From an uncultured cyanobacterium (lineage in GTDB: Bacteria > Cyanobacteriota > Cyanobacteriia > PCC-6307 > Cyanobiaceae), in assembly GCA_903858015.1 (NCBI GenBank), contig CAIOGZ010000032.1, forward strand, positions 1 to 64,000: 64,000 nucleotides of DNA, written 5' to 3'. Positions 12,301 through 24,300 of the stretch are shown piece after piece. Within the stretch, counting starts at the first letter, position 1, and each line of letters begins with the position of its first letter. The translations under genes and the position numbers were made by a program. Below the pieces are notes generated by a model that saw nothing but the letters and a program-made list of their open reading frames with translations, ran no database searches and was not told the origin of the DNA.

Positions 12301-15300
12301 CGAGAGGCCAACCGTGGTTGATTTGGCGACATCTTGGTAAGAGCTCACCCCTAAATCCTTCGTTGTGGCAGCCTGCACATCCCAGATCAGCGCATTGGTG
12401 CTGACCCTCTCGCTGCTGCTGGTTTGGCTAATTCCTGTCGAGGCTGAAGCGGTCGGCAGGCCGCTGCTGAAGCTCTCCACCACCTCCGTGCCGGTGGGGT
12501 TGCTGGCCAGCAGCTGCAGCAGCTGCTGATCCACCACGTTGGCCAGCAGATCGAGTTGGAGCTGCTGGGCCGGGAAGTAGTTGATCGGCAGGGCGATGCT
12601 CTGCAGCGCCTCGGCAGCGGGCTGAACCGCCAGCGAAGCGGCCGGCTCCGCAGCCGTGCTCGCCAGCCGCGTCGCCACCGCTGCCGTGGCGGGGCTGCTG
12701 GCCGCCGAGAGGAGCGCATAGAAGGAGGGATCGAGGTCCAGCAGCAGCGAGGAGGTCCGACCGCGAACCAGGGAGGCATCGACCGTGGTGGCGTTGCTGT
12801 TATTGATCAGCCGCACCGGACTGCTGAGGCTGCTACTGAATTGATTCAGCCAGGGCTGGAGGCTGTCGCTTGCCAGCACGCCGCTGACCGCGTTGCCGGC
12901 CGCATCCACGCCGGTGCTGAGATGGAACAGTTCGGCCAGGAAGCGACGACCGGCGCTGAGCAGGTCCGTGTCGGCTCCGCTCGCCGTCACCAGGGGTCGG
13001 TCGTGCACGATCGGCCCGCTGGGATTGGGGCCGGTGAGCTCGTTGAGGTCGAAGTCGGCGTTGAGGATGTCGCTGCGGGGGTTGCCACGCACCGCGATCA
13101 GCGAATCATCGATGCCGAGGAAATAAACGTAGGCCGGATCATGGCGGAAGGTGAGCGGTGTCTGGTTGAAGGCGCCGTTGCCCAGCAGCTGCCACTGGTC
13201 CTGGTGCTCCAGCAGGAAGGCATCCAGCGCCGAACCTGCGCCCTGGCGGGCCAGGGCAACCGCGGCGCCCTGGTTGGCGGGCGCCGTCTCGACGATGCCG
13301 GCGCTGGGGTTGAAGGCGCTGCCGCTGAACAGACTGCGCGGCAGACGGAAGAGGGCATAGGAGGCCTCGAAGTTGCCACGGCCCAGCTCCAGTTCCACCA
13401 GGGTGCGCAGATCGAGCCGCTGGTTGATCCGTTGGGCTGCCGGGAGGGCAGCGCCGCCCGGCAGCTGATCCTCCAAACCAGCCAGGAAGCGATCGAGCAC
13501 CACCAGGTCCTGGGGCACATCGAACAGGGTGCTGTCGGAGCGCCAGAAGCTCACCGCCTGCTGGAACGACTCCTGTTCGTAATCGAGGCCCTGCCAGCTG
13601 CGGTTCACCGCGATATCCATGCCGCTGGCCAGGCGGGCGGAGGGATCGAGCGAATCGCGATCGCCGCTGTTGTGCTCACCCTGCTCGGTGTCGTAGTAGC
13701 CGAACTGCAGCCGAGCGCCGCCCATGCCGGCGAGCAGGTCCTGCGGGAAGGGGGCCTGGCCGTTGCCGGGGATCACCAGCAGCGTGTCCCGGCCGCTGCT
13801 CGAGACGGCCACATCCGCCAGCCCGTCGGCGTCAAGGTCGCCCCAGGCGCCGCGCAGGATCGCCGCGGGGTCGTTCTCCCAGCTGCTGAGGGCGGCGGCC
13901 CAGGCGGCCGGGGTGACGACGCGGAAGCCGATGCCGCCGTCGTTCTGGAGCACCTCCACCCTGTTGCGGCGCACGAAGTCATCGCCGGTGCGCTGGCCGC
14001 TGACCAGCAGATCGATCCAACCATCGCGGTTCCAGTCGCCCCATGCGGCCTGGTGGATCTGATCGAAGCCGGGCAGATCGAAGCTGGCGGTGAACACACG
14101 CCCACCGGCGGCGTCGATGTCGTTGATCAGGATCTGGGCTTCGCCGTGGCCGAGGCTGTCGAAACCCCAGTGCAGCAGATCGAGGTCGGTGTCGTTGTCG
14201 ACGTCGCCCCAGGCAACGCCGCCCTCCCAGTCGCGGGTCTCAGCGCTGAACAGCCCGCGGTTGAGCTGGGGCACCAGCAGATCGGTGCTGCCCAGCACGT
14301 CCAGCGAGGTGATCGTGACACCGGTGCGCAGGGCCTCGGTGCCGATCGTTGCGAAGGCGCCGCCATTGAGGCTCCATTCGAGCTTCACGGCATGGTCGCC
14401 GGAGCTGCCGTTCACCGCCGGATCCCGCCAGCGCAGTTCCAGATCCACGGCGCGGTCGGCGCGCAGGCGGAGCTGTTCGGCGTCGCTGTCGATCTTCTCG
14501 CCATCGATGAACAGCTCCCAGGCATCGCTCCGGTCGGCGTCGGCGCTGACCCGGAAGCGGTAGTAACCCTCCTCGGCCGGCTGCAGCTGGCCGCGCCAGC
14601 GGGCCGACAGCGCCCCATCCCAGCTCTTCGGTAGACCGCTGGCCGTGTCGCGATCGCTGCCGCTGGGCAGCAGGTAGCCCCAGTCGAAATCGATGCCGGC
14701 ATCGACGCGCCGCAGGAAGCGCTGCTGGAAGTCAGCGCCGAAGTAGTAGTCGCCGATTAGGCCGTACTGGCGGATGGCGCTGATCGCGCCGGAGCCGCTG
14801 CCATCAGCTTCGAAATAGTTCTCGATCGTCAGATCGCGGCCCGGATTGACTACCCCATCGGCATCAAGGTCGATGATCAGGTCGTTGTTGCCGCTGCGGC
14901 CGCTGCCGTTGCCGCGCCCAAAACCGATGCTGCCCTCCTGCACGCCATCAAGGCTGAGCAGATGGGGCAGCTCCAGGGTTAGTTCATCCTCAGCGCCGAT
15001 CGGGCCACCCTGATCGCGGATCACCGTGCCGCCGGCCGTCATCCGCAGCCAGCCCACGCTGTCGTCGGCCGCGGCGCGGCGGTAGAGCAGCTGGTCGGGC
15101 GTGAAGCCGAGCCGTTCGTACTGCTGCCACTGCACCTCACCGCGCCAGCGGCGTGGATCGGCCCAGAGGCGGAACTTTTCCCAACTGATCACGTCGCCAT
15201 CGATCTCCACCGGCCGCAGCGAGCTCGGATCCCCGCCGAGGCTGCGGAACGCCTGCTCCAGCGTGAGCAGGGGCGTGCGGAGGCTGTAGCGGTCATCGCC

Positions 15301-18300
15301 GGCGCCTCCCACCAGCAGATCGCGGCCGCCGCCGCCTTCGAGCTGATCGTTGCCCTCGCCGCCATAGAGCTGATCGTGGCCGCTGCCAGCATCGAGGTAG
15401 TCGTTGCCGCGGTCGCCGATGAGCACGTCGTGGCCGCTGCCCCCCTCGATCGTGTTGTGCTGGTTGTCACCGATCAGGAGGTCGTTGAAGGCGGAGCCTT
15501 CGATGTTTTCGATCTGCGACAGCACGCCGGTGAGCGCCTCGGCCACGGCCCGGCTGCTCAGGTCGGTGGGCTGCTCGGTGGCGATCGCCCGGGCGAAGGC
15601 GTTCAACCACACCAGCAGGTCACCACTGCGGCCGGCTTCGATCAGGGCGTCGCTGCTGGCCGCTGTGAAACTGGTCAGCAGCTGGGCCCGGCGGCCATCC
15701 GCCACCGGGGTGCCGCGAACGGGGTCGCGGCCAAGGGCGATGTCCTGCTGGCGGGCCTGCCATTCCTGCTGCAGCTGCAGGGCCAGATCCCGCAAGCTGT
15801 TGCTGGACACCGCCAGCAGACGGGCAGCGTCGCGGGCCAGCGCTGCCTCCGAGACGCTGCTGCCGGGCAGATCCAGCACGGCCGTCTCGAGGCGGTCGCT
15901 GTCGTTCCAGCCATCCCTGCTGGCGTAGGCGGACACGGAGCTGGCTATCACCTTGAGCCGACCCAGATCGAGCAGCTGGCTGGAGGCCGCCAGCTGCGCC
16001 GCCTCGACCAGCGTGAGGCTGGAACGCGGGCTGATGCCCTTGCGCAGCAGGGCGGTTTCGATGCTGGCGCGCACCTCCGGCCCCACATCGCGCAGCAATC
16101 CATCGCGATCTAGCCGCACCAATGGGGCATCGGGATCGGTGGGAATCCAGAGCACCGGATTGGTGGCGGTGATCTCCGCCAGCTCGGGCAGCAGCGCCGC
16201 CTCACCCTCGCTGAGCTCAGCGAGCAGTTCGGTCAGGCTGGTGAGGGGATCGAAGCGGCGGTAACCGCGGCTCGCCAGCGGGGTGAGCACGGCCAGCAGC
16301 GCGGCGGGCAGATCCTTCAGCAGGGTGTCTGGAGCCAGCTGCAGGGCGTCGCCACTGCCGGGGAGCACCAGCACCGGCTGTTCGCGCCAGCTGAGGTTCA
16401 CCTCAGCCGCGCCCGGATCATCAGCATGGCTGACCCGATCGAAGCCCTCGCCGCCGATCAGCAGATCGCTGCCGCTGCCGCCCAGCAGCCGATCGTTGTT
16501 GAAGCCGCCGCGCAGCAGGTCGTTGCCGCTGCCGCCCTCCAGGCGGTTCGGGCCCCGCAGGCCGACGATGACATCGTCGCCCTCCTGGCCGAGCAGGATG
16601 TCGTAATAGCCGTCGACATCGCTGCCGTAGAGCACATCGTTGCCGAGGCCACCGTCGAGGTAGACCACCGGCACCGCCGCGGCGGCGGTGCTGCCGCGCA
16701 GGACGTCGTTGCCGTCGCCACCGCTGAGTACGCCGAAGAAGTCCGGCAGCCCCGCGAAGGCATCCTCCAGCCAGTCGCCGAGCAGGGAGCGGCGGAAGGG
16801 GATCCGGTAAGCGTCGTCCTGATCGAGCAGATCGGCGCCGTCGCTGCCGTTGCTGGAGACGATGAAGCGCAGCTGGCGGCGGGCCTGATCGTCGGCGGAG
16901 GCGAAGCGGATGCGCCCCTCGTTGAAGCTGGTCTGGAACTGGAGCAGATCCTGATCGATGTCATCGAAGAAGATCAGGGTCTCCGCTGAACGCACGCCGT
17001 CGATGATGGCGTTGATGCGCAGCACTGCACCGCGCAAGGCGAGATTGACGGTGGGGTTGCTGTAGTCGGTGGGGCGGTATTCCTGCAGGACATAGCTGTA
17101 GGTGACCTCCCGCCCGTAGCTGTCGAGGATCGGCTGGCTCAAGAAGCGCTCTGCCGCCCGTTCGTTGCCGCCTTCGTCGCTGGCCAGCACCCGATCCCTG
17201 AAGCCACCCGAGGCGGAGCTGGGGGATTCGGGGTCCTTGCGATAAAGGATTTGATCCCAGACGAAGCTGGCATCCTCCGGCAGGTACAGCTCGACCGTAT
17301 CCAGGAAGGGATTGAAGTGATCGATCACCACGATCGTGCCGCTGGCGCCGCTGCTCAACGGGGTGCCGTAGAGGTTCTGTTGGGCGTCGCCGATCCGGAA
17401 CACGTCCTGCACCGGGGTGCCGTTCAGCACCGCCAGCAGGTCGTAATTGCTGATCTCCTGCCGCCTTTGACTCTCGCTGAAGGCGGGAATCACAGCCTGC
17501 AGGCTGGCCGCTGGGTTGAGGGCGCGGGCGGCGACATAGGCCGAGGCCAGGGCCGGTAGATCGGCGGAGTCGATGGCGTAGGAGCTGCCGGGTGGCGTCC
17601 AGCTCGTGGGACCACTGGGGTCCAGCTGGTTGAAGGCGGTGGGATCGGAGGTCAGCAGGGCCGCTTCGTTGGCGGTCTGGGTGTATTGGGGCTCGGCGAA
17701 GATGCGCTTCATCGCCTGCAGGGTGCCTTGCGCCAGCTGCTGCTTGAAGGCGCTCACCGTCAGCGGCACACCGCTGCCGGCGCTCACCGTGCCGAGATGC
17801 AGGGTGGTGTCGGGCTGGGTGTAGGGCAGCAGGTTGTCCTGGCCGGCGCGGCGGTGGTCGGTGGCGTGGAGCTCCAGCTCGTAGAGGCCGGCGAGCGAGC
17901 CCTGCCCCTGGCGGGGGCTGAGGGTGAGCAGATCGAAGGGGTAGTAGCGCTGACCCGCCGGGGCGGCGCTCAGGAAGGTGCCGGAACTGATCGCGCTGGC
18001 CTCGAGTTCGTTGCCAAGGGCCTGCAGGTCCTGGCGGAGGGCTGTTTGCAGGGCCGCCAGGGCATCGGTGCGGCTGAAATCGCTGCTGCCGTTCGGGGAG
18101 GAGAGGCCGATATAGCGGAGATTGGCCTGCAGGAACTGCCGCTGATCGGTGAAGTTGGGGCTGGCGGCGGCGCGCAGTAGTTGCCCATCGCCGCTGGGCA
18201 GGGGTGCAACCGAGCTGGTCGAGGCGGAAAGATCAACTTGAACATCCACCCGGCTGGCTTCAAACACGCCGAGCACCACCTCCGGCGCGCTGGCAGCGCC

Positions 18301-21300
18301 GCTGGTCGAGCGGGGCGCAAGCGTGAGGGTGAAATAACTGGTGCTCGGATTGAACTGGAAGCTCTGGCCAACCCAGTCGCCCTTGAGGCTGTCGCCATCC
18401 TGCGGATCGAGGCCGAACTCCAGCCTGCTCAGCACACCCGCCTGGCCGGCATGCCGGAGCAGCAGCTGTCCGCTGCTCGAGAGGTTGAGCTGGGCGAGGG
18501 CGGCCTGGATCTCGGGGCGATTGAGGATCGCCGCCAGCCCCGGCAGCTGGCCGCTGACCAGGGCCGCGAAGCCATCGGCGCGGCTGCTGAGGCCACTGCC
18601 GAAGCTGTTGGGGTTGCTGCGGAGGGTGCCGTAGAGCGCCCGCAGCTGGCTGTTGAGGCTGGTGTCGGCCACGACGGCGTTGATGTTGCTGGCGGCCAGC
18701 AGCGCCGCCTGGCCGCTGTACGGCGCGCTGACCAGCGCGCCTAGCTGCAGGCCGCTGGCGACCAGGGCGCTGCTGCTGGAGCTGAAGCTCAGATCCGGCA
18801 GGATCGCGTCGAGTTCGGAGGCGTCGAAGCCGTAATCGAAGTTGGCCCAGCGCTGATCGTTGTCGTTGACCTTGAACAGGGCATTCTCGAAGGCGAGACG
18901 TTCCGCCGGCTTGAGGCCCGCCGCGGTGTTCTCTTTGAGCAGGTTGCGATAGACCAATGTGACGGGATTACCGCCGGCTTGGGCTGAATCGGTGAGGTTG
19001 TTCTCACTGTTGGGGAGGGCAAAGAAGTCTTCACCATTCAGCAGGAGATCCAGATCGCCATCGCCATCGATGTCGCCACTGCTGATCGTGCCATGGGCAA
19101 GGCCATAGAGATCCAGATCGGTGGCCTCGAGGATCGGCGTGCCATCGGCGCGCGTGCTGTGGAACAGGAAGAGCTGGGTCTGGGGAATGGCGAGCGTGTT
19201 GCCATCGGCGGCGCGGCGGCTGGCCGTGCCGAAGCCGATCGTGGCCAGATCGCCCTTGCCGTCGTCATTGGCATCGAAGACATGCAGATCGCCGGCGTAG
19301 ACGCCGAAGGGCCGCAGCTCGTCGTTGACGATCAGGCCATCGTCGTCGGCGTCGCGCCAGATCAGCGGCGTGATGCCGCGCCAGCCGCCCAGCGCGGCGC
19401 CATCCTCCTGCAGCAACGCCAGCAGCGGCTCAGCCTGGCGGGGGCTGGGACTGTCGCTGCTGTTGCCGGCGAGCAGGATCGCCAGCGGGGCGGTGGCGGA
19501 TGGGGCGGTGGCCCCATGGAAACCGCTGAGCGGATCGAAGCTCACCCACAGGGCACTGGCCTCGGCCAGGCTGGCGCCCCGCTGCACGGTGCTGCCGCGG
19601 CTGGTGGTCAGACCCTCCAGGCTCACGCTGAGGTCGAGATCGAAGCGGTAGCTGCCGGGGACGGCATCGCCGCTGGCCCCGCTGCGCAGCAGCAGCAGGG
19701 GACGCTCCTGAACGGCACCGGCGATCAGCGGATCGGGCCGCTCGATCACCCCCTGCAACAGCAGGGATTCCTCGCTGCCATTTCGATCCCGGTCGCCGGC
19801 GGCGATGCGGCGGATCACCACCGTTTCAGCGCTGGCCAGGGGAAGGCGGTCGGGATCGCTCACATCCAGCTGCACCAGCTGACGGGCCTCGGGCGGCCCG
19901 GTGAGCAGATCGAGGCGGGTCACGGGCGTGCCTGGGCTGGCCTCGGCCGGCACCAGCTGCAGCTGGGCCGCCAGCACGGGCTCGCCGTCGCCGAGGTCGC
20001 TGAGGGCGTGGCGCTGGCGAATCCAGGCGGCTGAGAGGGTGAGCGGCGAGGGGCTAGGGGCGGCCAGCCGGTGGAGGCTGCCGCCGGAGCCGACAAACGG
20101 CGCCGAAGCCTCGAAGCGCAGTAGCTCCAGCGCCCCGTCGGGGCGGCGGCTGATCGCCTGGCCATCCCGGCTGATCTGCAGCAATGTGCCGTAGGCCTGC
20201 GGCACGATCCACTCCACCCCGTCGACGACAAGGCGCTGGAGGCGATCGCCACCGCGATCGCGCAGCACCATCAGGCCAACGCCGGCGGTGAGCAACTCGG
20301 GGGATTCCAGGCTGCGCAGCAGGGCAGGCGTGAGGCTGTCGGCGCTGGTCTCGGTTCGCACCAGGCCGCTCCCGAGCGGGTCGCGCTGGATCAGCTCGCG
20401 CAGGGGCAGGGGAGCGGGCGAGCCCGAACTTGAGTCCGATGCGGCGATGCCGCTCTGGGTTGACCAGACCGCCAGCACGGGGGCGGCGCCGGCGGCGTAC
20501 AGCTCGCCGATCACCTCGAAGCGATCGGGATCGGCCGGATCGGGCACGATCAGCTGCAGGCCGCGGGCCTGCATGCCCGCCGGGGTCTGCAGCAGCGTGG
20601 CGCGCACGGCGCCCCAGGGATCGGCGTCGGCCGAGCCGCGGGAGACGAAGCCTTCGGCGGCCTCGCTGCTGTATAGCCAGGAGCTTCCGGCGCCGCCGGC
20701 CTGGCCGTTGGCGCCCACCGCCACCACCACACCCGAGCCGCTGAGGCTGACGTCGCGCGGGGTGAGGCCCGCCACCGCGACGACGGCATGGCCCAGCTGC
20801 TCGGCCCGCGCGGCGGTCTGGCCGCTGGCGTGCCACAGCTCCAGCTCATCGAGGCCGGGGAGCGCCAGGGTCCAGAGGTTGCCGCCAGTGGCGCTGCCGT
20901 AGTTCTCCTGGTAGCCGCGGCGCTGTCCGAACAGGGTGAAGCCAGTGGCGCTGCCCCCGGCCGGGGGCAGCAGCAGCCCCTCGATCGACACGCCCTGGCC
21001 CAGGGCGATGTTGGTGGCGATGCTGCTGCTGACCCCCTCGCTGCCGAGGGCCGTGGGCGCGTCCGCGAGCCCAGCCGCGACGGCCGCATAACCGCCGCCG
21101 AGGATCGGAACCCGCAGCGTCCGGCCGGCGCTGATCTGCAGGGCCGGCCCCCCGGCCGCGGCGGCGAGCTCGGTGGGGCTGAGCGGCAGCCACTGCACCT
21201 GGAGCTGGGAGGGGGCGCCGTAGTAGCCGGAGCGATCGGGCTCAAGCCCCGCGATCAGCAGTCCGTCGGCGGTGATCGCCACGCCTCCGACGCTGGCGAG

Positions 21301-24300
21301 GCTTGATCCCGGGGCGAAGCGCAGCTGCACCGTCTGGCCCGGCGCCGTGCTGCCGGTCGGGAATGGGGTGAGGGCGAGGCCCACGGGACGCAGCAGCGTC
21401 GGGATCCCGGGGTCGGGCTCCTGCAGCAGGCGCACCTGCCAGAGGCGGCCGGCGCTGGTTTGCCAGCCGAGCAGCGGCTCGCTGGGGCTGGCGCCCGGCT
21501 GCTCCCTATCCAGTAGCTCGCTATCCAGCAGCTCAACACTGGGTGTATCGACCAGGCTGCCCGGCCTGAGCAGCAGGCTGAGGCTGGCCAGCTCACCGGC
21601 CTTGAGCTGGCCGCTGAGGTCGGTCCGCAGCGTGGCATCGAGCTGCTGCAGCCAGGCAGGCGGGCTGAAACTGCCGGCCTTGGCAAGCTCCAGGCCGTAG
21701 AGCCGCAGCTCGCCGCCGGCCGGGGCATTCGCCACGGCCTGCAGCTTCACCCGGTCGCCCAGATCCACCAGGGTCAGGCCGCGATCCTTGAGGGTGTCGG
21801 GCAGACGTACGTCCGCAGCGGTGTCGCTGCCCTTGGCCCAGTGCAGCAGCCGTGGTCCAACCGCCTGCTGAGAAAAGGGATTGGCCAGCAGCAGCAGGCC
21901 GCGCTCAGCATCATCGGCCAGGGAGACCGTGCCATCGAAATCGGCGCTGTAGGCGTTGCCCGGCAGGGTTCCGCTGAACTTCAGTGGTGCCAGCTCCTTG
22001 CTGCTGGCATCGCCCTCGTCCAGGCGCCAGAGGCGTTGCTGGATGCTGGCGCTGGCGTAGTCGTAGCCAGTGGCCATCACCACCAGCTGGTGGTCGAGCG
22101 CCTGAAGTTGGAGGCTGCTGAGGCCCGCTCGCTGGGGCAGGCTGTCGTTGAGTGCGATCGGCCGGAAACCGGCAGCATCAAGGATCACGAGCCGATCGGC
22201 ATCGGCGGCCCGATCGATGAAGGCCACGCCCTTGGCGAAGGGGGTGATCGCCAGGCCCGCCAGCCCCTGATAGCCCCAAATCTCGGCACCGGGCGCATAG
22301 CTCCCGACCACCTTGCCGTCGCCGTTGAGCTGCACTAACCGGGTGGCCTCGTAGCCGATGCCGCCGGCAGCATCGAGCACCAGGAAGCCGCCATCGGCGA
22401 GCGGCTGCACGGCCGATCGCAGGGAGCCGTAGCCGATCGGCTCAAGGCTGGAGCGCTCCAGGGGCTCGATCGCAACGCTTCCGTCGGGGCGGAAGCGCCC
22501 CAGCTGCAGCACGGCTGCCGCACCGGAGGTTGGCGCGGCTTGGATCAGCAGCCTGATCTGCCCGGCCGGATCGCTCGAGGCCACCAGGTCGGCCAGGTTG
22601 AGCGTGCCGCCGGCCGCGGCCGGTTCCAACAGGCTGGCGAGCAGCGTGGCGGGCTTCCCGACTTCGCGTGGCAGGCGGATCAGCTGCAGCGCTCCAGCCC
22701 GCCCCAGATCGCCATCCACCAGGACCAGATCGCCCTGGGTTCCGGCGGGCTTCAGCCATGCCGGGGTTTCCGAAGGATGCACCCGCTGGGCGGCGGGCAG
22801 ATCCAACAGGCGTTCGCTGCGGCCGTCAAGGCAGCGCCAGATCGACTGATAGCTCAGATCGCGCTCGGCGTCGTAGCGACGCGTGAGCCAGTAGAAGGCA
22901 TTGCCGCTGGCGGCCAGGCTGGAAGCCTCGATCTCCTCGCCGACCTTCAAATCGGGGCTGAGGCTTGTGAGGATTCCATCGCTGCCCAGCAGCGCCAGGC
23001 TGGAGAGACCGGTGATCGTGGCGCGGCTTCGATCGGCAAGCTCCACCTGGGCACCCTGCTGGAAAGCGCCGAGCGGTTGGCTGAAGCCCGCCTGGAATGG
23101 GGCGATGCCGATGCTGGCTGCGGCGGTGAGGTGGACGACTGGGTCGCCCTCTGCCAGCAGGGGAGCCAGGGGCAGGGTGACCACCAGGCCATCCCCCACG
23201 GTCTGGACCCGGGCCTGATCCGCCTGGCGGAGCAGGCCGTTGCCGGAGGCCAGCCTGCCGACAAGCTCGGCGCTGAGCAGCTCGGCGCTGAGCAGCTCGG
23301 AGCTGAACTTGTCGGTGCTGAGTTTGTCGGCGTTGCGCGGGTCGGTGCTGAGCCGGAGCGTCCCATCGGATTCGGCCACTGAGACGGTCCACAGCTGCAG
23401 TTCCTCGCTGCCGTTCTGCAGCAGGGCCCAGGCACGGTCGTTGGCGTACCAGCCCAGCTCCACCACCTCGTGGACGTCCGGCAGTTCCAGCCGCGCCAGT
23501 TGCAGGCCGCGGCTGTCGCTGAGCAGCAGCTCGCCGCGGCCGTCGAAGCGGATCCCGGCCATCAGCACCCGTTCCCCGTAGGCGGCGGCCCGCTGCTGCT
23601 CGAAGCCCGGCGTCTGCAGCTCCTGAAGGCGATTGATCGCACCGGTGGCGTGGATCGTGCCCTGGGCGGTGGCCAGATCGCTGGGCCGCAGGGCGATCAC
23701 GTCGCCGTAGTGCCCGGGGGTGATCGCCGTGGTGAGGGCGAACTGCCGGGAGGTTCCCTCCCAGGGATCGATGGCGCCGTTGGCGGTGCTGAGCCGGGAG
23801 AAGCTGTCGATGCCGCCGTCGCGGTTCTGGCTGGCGAAGGCCCACAGCGGCGCGTTGCTGCTGATCGGCCAGCCGCTGCTCTCCAGCAGCACCGAGCTCC
23901 AGTCGGGCTGCAGGGGCGAGGCCGGCAGCTGGGGGCTGCGCAGGGCCGGCGCCGTGGCCACCAGCTCGGTCGGGCTGACCGGGCCGGCGGCGCTGCCCGG
24001 ATCGAGCCAAACCCAGTTGCCGAGCAGCAGATCGGGTTCGCTGTTGGCGTTCTGGAAGCTCCACACCGGCGTCAGGCTGCTGTCCTGGTGCCAGCTGGCG
24101 GCGAGGGCGGGGATCTGCAGCGGCAGCGGGCGGCCCGGCGTGCCGCTCAGGTCGACCACGCGGCCATCATCCGCGGCCACGGCCTGCAGGCTGTAGGACC
24201 AGGCCTCGAAGGCCAGGGTTCCGGCGCCGCTGGAGCGCCAGCCGGCCTGGAGCAGCTGGTGGCTGAGCCGGTTGGCGGTGGGGGTGAGCGTGAAGCTGGG

